From Acanthochromis polyacanthus (lineage: Eukaryota; Chordata; Actinopteri; Pomacentridae): a DNA stretch of 64,000 bases. The stretch is taken from the NCBI RefSeq assembly GCF_021347895.1, contig NC_067122.1, positions 36,984,215 through 37,048,214 of the forward strand. Reading direction: 5' to 3'. The position numbers and the translations under genes are program-made. Every line of letters begins with the position of its first letter. The stretch's first letter is position 1. Below the pieces are notes generated by a model. It was not told where the DNA came from and searched no databases. It was given only the letters and a program-made list of their open reading frames with translations. Below, one piece after another: positions 57,411 through 64,000 of this stretch.

Positions 57411-59365
57411 TCAGTAGTAAATGATCAGCTTCACCTTTTGGCTCAGCAATCCAACAACTCCAGTGAGAAGACAATCAAGGAACCACGATACCTCGCGTGA
57501 CATAATGATATCGGGACCCTGCTCTGGAGCAAGATCAGCTAATTGGCGATTAACTTGTAGTTGGACATGAGCTACGTTGGACTGCCTTCCAGTGGACTCA
57601 CTATGTGCAGAATGGTTCATAAGAGCTCAGATCATTGTGGACTGGATGGCAGACAAAGGTACAATCCTTGGCTCCAGTTCACCAGAAACTGAAAAATATT
57701 GATTTACCAATCACTTTTTCTCAACCAAAGCTCCTCTAAAATGTATAGAAAGCAGAAATGCTTACATTGTCTTAAATTTGTTAGAATCAAAGTAGCTTGC
57801 ATTTTGAAACATTGTGTAGGTTTGAACAGTTAAAGTCAATAAATGTAACACAGGAAAAGACATATTAAATGCTTTAAACACATACCAAAGACTACTGTTA
57901 CTATGAAAACAAGGCGAAAATAAAAACTGTTCAGTTAGCAAACCACTAACAGCATTATGTCTGTAGAAGATCATATTTCTATGACAGGGTAACAGAGGAG
58001 AGTGTCATCCGTGTAATAAGACAAAATTGCATCGGTCAATTGAAAAACCAACTGGTAGGCTCATAAAAGACCACAGATATATCCTTGAGGGGCCTAGAAC
58101 TGAAATTTATTTGTGTCTTGTCAGTAAACTTAGATATTTGGAAAGAGCCAAACTACTTTAGCTCTTTCTGCATGTTTTCCGTCAGTATAATCAGCTAATT
58201 AACCAGTTCTATCTGTCATACTTACTGCTCAGCTTCCAGTGTGGTACCAGTATTCTCTCACAGTTCTTGATAAGAAATGAACATTGCTCATGAAAAATCT
58301 TAAAATTCAAGTTATAGTTCCAAATGCTGTTTTGTATTTTGTAAATTTCATCCCAGTTTACTAAGCACACTATGTTTGACTTGACGTAATCACAAGGCTA
58401 CATACTGTATAGTGCTTGTTGACTAGAGATTCAGTGATTTTTACGATTTCACATTTAGTCATCTATTTTTGAAATAAAAAATAACGCCGATAAGCGTTTC
58501 AAACCGATTGTTTTACTTTTTGGTGATGTCTTTTCCCTTTACTGGGGCTCCTGGCAGTCCCACACTAAATCCTATTGAGTTTGCTGTCCCTCACTTCAGC
58601 TGAGCTCAGATTAGCTTAGTTGAGTGTGAAACTGGTCCCAGCATGTAAGAACCTGAGTGCATTTCCAGTAAACTGAACAGAAGCTTCAGATTATTGTGAT
58701 TAATATGGTAAGCAGAATTATGAGGAAAACAAAGAGACTGTGGAAATAGAGGAAGCAGATGCTAAGGAGAAGTGTGGCTTGCTGTGAGCAGAGTAAAATG
58801 ACAGAGGAAGCAACTAGACAAGAGCTGCTGAAAAAAAAACAAGAAGATTAAAAAACAGGTTAAGCAAGAAACAGAAATTGAGAACAGATAAAGTAGTGGC
58901 AGTGGGGGAGAAAAGCAGAAGAAAGAGAAAGAACAGTTGAACATGTGAGACAACAGGCATCCAAAATGTATAAAACAACTCATATAATTTTTATTTGCTC
59001 TCAGTTAAATTATTTCAACCAATATATCCAAAGAATAGTCAAAGAAATTAGCAGAAACTAAAGGACAACCACTATACTGTATATTGCCATCGAATATAAC
59101 AACTCAAATAATTATTTATTGTATCAAACAATCTCAAATATTCAGAATTCATTGGTTCTAATAAGACAATGACAGTACCTTTGTGTAAATTCAAAACATT
59201 ATCCACGTTGCTTAAATATTACGGTAATAATCTTGTTTTTTAAAGCTCACAAAGAAGAATGTGGTCTGATTCAGCTTGGAGTACAGCTTTTAACGCGGTG
59301 AAGCCCCCCTTTGGCTGACTGGTTGTGGTCAGGTTGAAAAAGGGTTCTACTGCCAGTAGACATCC
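57411..59365. other. Non-coding DNA, no gene seen
   Basis: AT-rich sequence; no exon, RNA gene or clear repeat recognised. Confidence 0.45.
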
Positions 59366-59418
59366 ATCCAATCCAATCCAATCCATCCATCCATCCATCC
59401 ATCCATCCATCCATCCAT
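59365..59418. repeat. (ATCC)n / (AATCC)n simple repeat
   Basis: Pure catc units follow three 'aatcc' pentamers. It could be the tail of a lost SINE or LINE, but no body is visible next to it. Confidence 0.9.
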
Positions 59419-60439
59419 GAAAGGAATAACAGAACAAAAGCAGTTAGAGGCTCTGGAGCACGCACACTTAATGTGGCTGTCAACAGAAACTGTAGGGAAC
59501 AAATCACTGCCATGTATAGGTCTATACATAAGTTATGAAAGCTGTACAGAGATAATCGCAACAAACAGACAGCAAAAACAAAGCCCAGTAAAAAGTCTCA
59601 CTGACCTTCTAAAAAGATAAAACAGAACAAAAATAAATAATAGCAATGTTTTTGGAGGGACACCTCCTTTTTTCCCTTTATCAGTTTTTATCATTACGGC
59701 ATGTCCAGACAAAAAACAAATATACCGTATCAACATAAAATGTTTATTAGCCTCTGCTTTAAAAGAGGCTGCGACAAATGATTGTGTCATTTACTCTTTT
59801 ATCTATGTTTATTTGATTATTTTTTTATCTAAATGGGTGGACATGCAAATACAAAAAAGCCAAGTCCTTTAATGCTTTAAGCTTGATGGTAAAAGTTGAC
59901 AGTTCATCTCTTGGCCAGTTCACTTCTTGGACAGTTACTGCATTACAAGGTGATAATCTGGCTGGTTTTCCAAGTAGCTAGCTGCAGAGCAGTATTTCTA
60001 GAGGTTGACTAGTTGTTTTAAGGTGGTCTGGTATTCCAAAATCATTGCTTGATGCCTGTGTCGGACAAGCCACCTAGTCAACAGGTAGATCGATATTCTG
60101 AGATCTCTGACAGGAAGAAGATCGACTGGCAGTCTGAGATCGCGCTACGTTGGTTTTCACAACAGCTGGTGTGTGAGCAGATCTAGGAGAAATCTTGGTG
60201 TGCTCCAGCGTTCAACTTGTTCAGCTCGTTGGACAATCAGAGTACAGCTGTCTGTAGATATCCACCGATTCAGTATCCTTTTCATTAACTTTTGTAGTTC
60301 TTTAATCCACGTATCCAAACCCAGCATGACCGGTAGGTAACTTCTCCATCAGTGTGACCTGGACACATGTTGTTCCTTTCCAGTGCTCATCTTCCTGTAC
60401 ATCCCAGTTGTGGTCGGTCTGTAACCAGTCAGTAGATCC

Positions 60440-60725
60440 AAAACCAGAGTGCAGTATAATCTGAATCTGTCTCTAAGCAGTCTGTGGCCAGTTTACCCAA
60501 CAAATGTGAAGCCAAGCCTTATGCAGTCCTTAAGGAGTCATTTCTTCACAGCACACAACGAAGTGGCCCAAAAGCAGTCCGTAGGCAGTCTCTCTCGAAA
60601 GCCAGGCCAACGCCAAGTCTGTACACATCCTATAAACCCCAGTAAAAACCAGTCAACCAACCAGTCTACCAAAAGCCAGTGAAAACCAGTCTGTGAGCTG
60701 GTGTCTAATCCAGCACCAGTTGATC
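60440..60725. repeat. Region of scattered CCAGTC/CAGTC words
   Basis: More than a dozen occurrences of 'cagtc', 'ccagt' or 'gcagtc' appear with irregular spacing ('gcagtctgtggccagttt', 'aaccagtcaaccaaccagtc'). It may be a decayed short tandem repeat, immediately 3' of the terminal exon of the unidentified gene. Confidence 0.4.
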
Positions 60726-60732
60726 AGTCCAT

Positions 60733-60831
60733 CTACCAGATGTCAGAGCTTAGTTCTCTGCTGGTGAGTGGTACGAAGGTGCTGTTCAGGTGGAGTTCTG
60801 GTTTCTTCCCAAGCGTACTGCTCTGAGGCAC
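60733..60831 (-). CDS. Unidentified host gene, terminal exon
   Basis: After the strong acceptor TGTGTTCCCCAG the frame reads VPQSSTLGKKPELHL, continues for 32 residues through VPLTSRELSSDIW, and stops at TAG (60733-60735). It opens in phase 0, as required by the exon at 61279-61518. The Ser/Thr-rich end with a C-terminal Trp has no domain I recognise. The exon is supported by the acceptor, the phase match and the absence of stops. Its identity, and whether the C-terminus is a short linear motif, are unknown. Confidence 0.65.
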   Translation of the reverse strand: MPQSSTLGKKPELHLNSTFVPLTSRELSSDIW

Positions 60832-61084
60832 CTGGGGAACACACAGTACCACAGAGATTAGCATAATCTTCCCCACAGTGTCGCTACTAGATAGAATCTA
60901 CAGCTAATAATAGACCAGGTGCTTCATTCTACAGTACACAGTTCTATTTCATGCCAATACTGTACCATGTATTATATATCACAACTGTACTGCATATGGC
61001 AAATATTTCCCAGTCTGTTAGAATAAATAAATATTTCAGGGTAGATAATCTAAAGATACTATTTTCTTGCTATATTTATCCAAA

Positions 61085-61122
61085 CAGACCTCTTGTTCCC
61101 CAGTGAACTGCTCTGAACCCCT
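61085..61122 (-). pseudogene. Possible duplicate of the terminal-exon start
   Basis: The minus strand reads TTTTCTCCCCAG then GGGTTCAGAGCAGTTCACTG, closely resembling the acceptor and first ~28 bases of the exon at 60831, about 288 bp away. Spliced from the preceding exon it would give a short alternative tail ending at a TAA. It may be an alternative exon or a decaying local duplication. Confidence 0.4.
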
Positions 61123-61278
61123 GGGGAGAAAAGAGGGGTTTCATTTTTATTGAGTTTAAACTCCGAGTACATGCAAGCAAACAACAGCATGGAAATACAA
61201 GAAAAGGATACACTGTGCAGATGGATGCTAGAAACTAGGAGCAACAAAGGCATGAGCAGCACCGTCTAGTTCTCTCAC

Positions 61279-61518
61279 CTGTCCATTCAGCAGTGTCATA
61301 GGGATGTTGCAATAGACATGGCGCCCCCCGGGGCCCAGAGTGGAGAACTGCACTGTGGAGGGGGGAGGGAGGGGTGGTGACATGGAGGAGGGCTGTGGGG
61401 GAAGCTGGAACTCATAGCTGCGACAGAAGTGTCGCATTTGGGCTGCTGTGGCAGTGTGACCCCCTCCCAGTGGCAAGGTCATCTGGTTGTAATCGGGGAT
61501 CTCTGTCGCCAAGGCAAC
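61279..61518 (-). CDS. Unidentified host gene, penultimate exon
   Basis: A 240-bp, 80-residue exon lies between TTTTCCCCACAG and CAG|GTGAGA, both phase 0. It reads VALATEIPDYNQMTLPL, then RHFCRSYEFQLPPQPSSMSP, a Pro-rich PPLPPPSTVQF segment, and GGRHVYCNIPMTLLNGQ. The low-complexity Pro/Ser content and Tyr residues suit a flexible, possibly cytoplasmic signalling tail. No catalytic domain is visible and I do not recognise the protein. Exon status is well supported by the open frame, GC content above its surroundings, and consensus splice sites in phase with both neighbours. Confidence 0.8.
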
Positions 61519-63652
61519 CTGTGGGGAAAAAAAAGCATTAACTTCTGATAACCACAGTGTGGTATTGTTCCATAAACATAATAAGTTGTTAATGCCTATA
61601 CTTTGAATGGATTTTTACACTTTCTTTAGTTACTGGATGAACTGTGCAGACAAGCAAGATGAAAAATATCAACTCTGTAAACTGTTAAAAAAATAATGAT
61701 GCTGGCGCCTCCCTTCTTTTACAGCATGGACATAAACAGTGTAATCCTTGGACCCCAACTGATAAAATAATGAGGCAAGTTTTAACCCCCATAAACAATC
61801 TATGTAGTCCAAACAGAATCTTTTTTGAATAGTTTCAGACAGAGGTGGAAATACAGACAGTGCAGCCAGTTTACCTGCATTAATATCTGTTTAATGGAGC
61901 CTGTACATGGGCCATCAAACAGGTGCACAGGCATCAAGAAACTTCTTTTCTCATAATTATGTTAATAGTGTACTGAAAGAAGCACTCAACTGTCCTCTGG
62001 TCATCAGTTTAACCCCTAAAACTCACCTCTATGTTCAAAGTCACATGTTCAGAAGTTTTGTCCAGTAAAATAATCGCTTTCCAAATGGTTTAGATGTAAC
62101 TACACTTTTTCTTCTTCTACAATGTGCAGATCTATAAAATCTCTGCCTCTCTCTCCACTCAAATCTCTCCACTTGCTGCAGCTGGAGCACACAAGCTCAC
62201 CTTCAGCTCTGCTAAAACACTGTAAAACTACTCGACGGCAATGGCAGGCTGTAAAATTTGAATAATTTTGCCCTACATGTTTGTTCTGGAAACCAATCAA
62301 ACTGTTCCAAAATGTAAGTTAAAAGGATTGATTCTGTAAGTGTGTTACGTATGAAACTCTAAGTAAGTAAGTCTAAATCACAGTGAAGTTTCTAGATTAT
62401 TTTCCTCATGATTTGTCCTCTTGCATATAAGGACCCAGGGCATGTTAACATGGTAAGAAATGTGACGTATCTTTAGAGGTTTGACCGAAACTCTTTGCCT
62501 GGCTAACTGCATACTTTTCATTGGTTTGCTGTAAATATTTAGGTCAGATGACAAGCTTGGTAGAGGAGGTAGAGGTGTGGTGGTGGGGTGTGTTCTGACT
62601 GAGATAACTCAAACCCTCTGATCTGTCAAAGATACTTTACTTTGTTTAACTTCAACTCTGTTATGTTAATTATAATGTGAAATTAAATATCTGCTAGCAC
62701 TTGAATATGTTCTCCATCCCTATGGAAAAGTATAAACAATTTTTGTGGAAGTCCACTAGTATAAAGTTGTTGTTTTTGTCACTGTCACACAGTCCGCAAT
62801 ACTTTTAGTGATTGACTATCTTAGCAAATGTAGTGATTACTCTAAACAGTCTGGTATGAACCTTGGTCACAGGTTTTAAAATCCTAAAATCTGGCTGCTT
62901 GTTACAACACTGTGAAACACTCCATGTGATCAAACCCATAAAGACATGTCGAATGAAAATCAGGTTTTTACCTGGTTAATTTATCCATATGGTGTTTGTC
63001 ATATGCTAGAAAGAACATTATGAATGAACTAAGCAGCTAAAGCCATGGTTGAGCATTTCCACCTTGAAACTGTAGTTCATTGACAAAAACATGGACGCAG
63101 ATTTTTGAGGTTTCATATGTAACAAATCTAAGGAGCCAATCCTGTCAACTTGCAGGGTAAATAACAATTTGTCTTTTTCAGCTTCTGGTTCGAACATCCA
63201 TCCATCCATTATCTATACTCTGCTTAATCCTCATTAGGGTCGTGAGGTGGCTGGAGTCCATCCCAGCTGACTGAGGGTGAAGGCACATTTTAGTGGAGGC
63301 AATGAGGTAGAGTTACATTTAGGCCAAATTAGGTCAAGATCAGATTATTTACATGGACAAAACTCTAATATGTAAACATGTTGATATGCAGACAAGAGTT
63401 TTTAGAAGTTAAATCACTGAATGGAGAGGAACTTTAAAACAACCAAAGTGAAGCAATATTAGTGACTGAGTATGATGCGTAGTAGTGGGTCATATGGGTT
63501 TAACCTGATTTCATGTCCACACCTGTCTGTAATACAGTGTGTTTTTGCATGACAACGCACTGGAATTAAATCAAATGGCACCACTGGTTTCAGAAACGTA
63601 TAACCTGTAAGTAATAACATCAGTTTGAAGTAATCCACTCGCTGTTACTGAC
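61519..63652 (-). other. Intron of the unidentified right-hand gene
   Basis: It holds a truncated SINE at 63197-63288. Otherwise AT-rich and unremarkable. Confidence 0.6.
63197..63288 (-). mobile_element. tRNA-derived SINE, 3' fragment
   Basis: It contains 'catccatccattatctatac', 'cctcattagggtcgtgaggt' and 'ccatcccagctgactgaggg', then stops. Same family as 49430-49797, 5'-truncated. Confidence 0.85.
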
Positions 63653-63775
63653 CTGATGATGTCCGTGGCGATTCTCATTAGGGGGTGCCAGAGAGGCAGA
63701 GGTGGTTGTCATGGCGATAGTGGAGACGGTGGTCTGTAGGTCACCAAAGAGGCCTTGTTCACCAGAGTCCATTAC
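63653..63775 (-). CDS. Unidentified host gene, third-last exon
   Basis: A 123-bp, 41-residue exon lies between CTCTATTAACAG and CAG|GTCAGT, both phase 0. It reads VMDSGEQGLFGDLQTTVST, continues Ser/Thr-rich, and ends NENRHGHHQ. There is no recognisable domain. It joins in frame to the exon at 61518. Further upstream exons lie off the right edge. Confidence 0.75.
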
Positions 63776-64000
63776 CTGTTAATAGAGAAGTATTATTTTA
63801 CAGTTTCCACTGTGCAGATCTGGAGAAACTTTGCGCTTGTATTTAATGTTATTTTCATGTTGGAAGTGGTGGAATGCAATGTTGTCACATTTCTTTTGAC
63901 ACAGCTTGTATCAGCTCACAATTTGAACAGTATGTGTGTAGAGAAAGCTAATTCTGTTAAGATATCACTAAAGCCTCAATTGCTGATTAAATCCAGTCGT

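Noticed and set aside
59240..59564. MDGWMDG-repeat frames
   Set aside because: These are translations of the (ATCC)n simple repeat.

Overview
The window is nuclear DNA from a ray-finned fish, most likely a percomorph teleost. The evidence is intron-split vertebrate genes in large AT-rich introns, long CA/GT microsatellites, tRNA-derived SINEs with (ATCC)n tails, and a teleost mix of Tc1, hAT, Harbinger, L1/Tx1-type LINE and Ty3/gypsy elements. It is not bacterial, and I see no operon, CRISPR array or rRNA gene.

Host genes: parts of three genes, all on the minus strand. (1) The 5' end of a GCK-IV STE20 kinase (MINK1/MAP4K4/TNIK group): exon 1 at 1302-1358 and the exon carrying the glycine-rich loop at 180-245; the rest lies beyond the left edge. 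(2) An apparently complete four-exon beta-1,3-galactosyltransferase of 352 aa spread over 19 kb (35702 to 16499); its exon phases fit exactly and its introns are full of transposons. (3) The last three coding exons (63775 to 60733) of a gene I could not name, rich in Pro/Ser/Thr and ending SSDIW.

Mobile DNA fills most of the rest. From left to right: a mariner relic (4.6 kb), a young and apparently intact Tc1-like transposon (6080-7715) with its empty-site paralogue at 2.75 kb, a hAT deletion derivative with a perfect 8-bp target duplication (9937-12316), a BED-finger hAT relic holding a smaller 8-bp-TSD element (19.6-21.4 kb), a Tc1 relic abutting an 804-bp GC-rich palindromic element (26.5-28.4 kb), another hAT element with tandemly duplicated exons (28605-29882), a TA-flanked MITE (36975-37343), an L1/Tx1-like LINE with an intact ORF1 and broken ORF2 (38.2-44.1 kb), an apparently intact two-exon Harbinger transposase (44324-45871), and a nearly full-length but inactivated Ty3/gypsy element (49082-56801). 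The 3' LTR of the gypsy element has had its middle replaced by another repeat, which itself holds a SINE.

No clearly new defence or regulatory system is visible. The most unusual objects are the long-inverted-repeat element at 27.6-28.4 kb, the exon-tandem hAT at 28.6-29.9 kb, the nested LTR at 49.1-50.1 kb, and a duplicated splice-acceptor/exon start beside the last exon of the unidentified right-hand gene. All splice models come from reading consensus sites and phases only; there was no transcript evidence.
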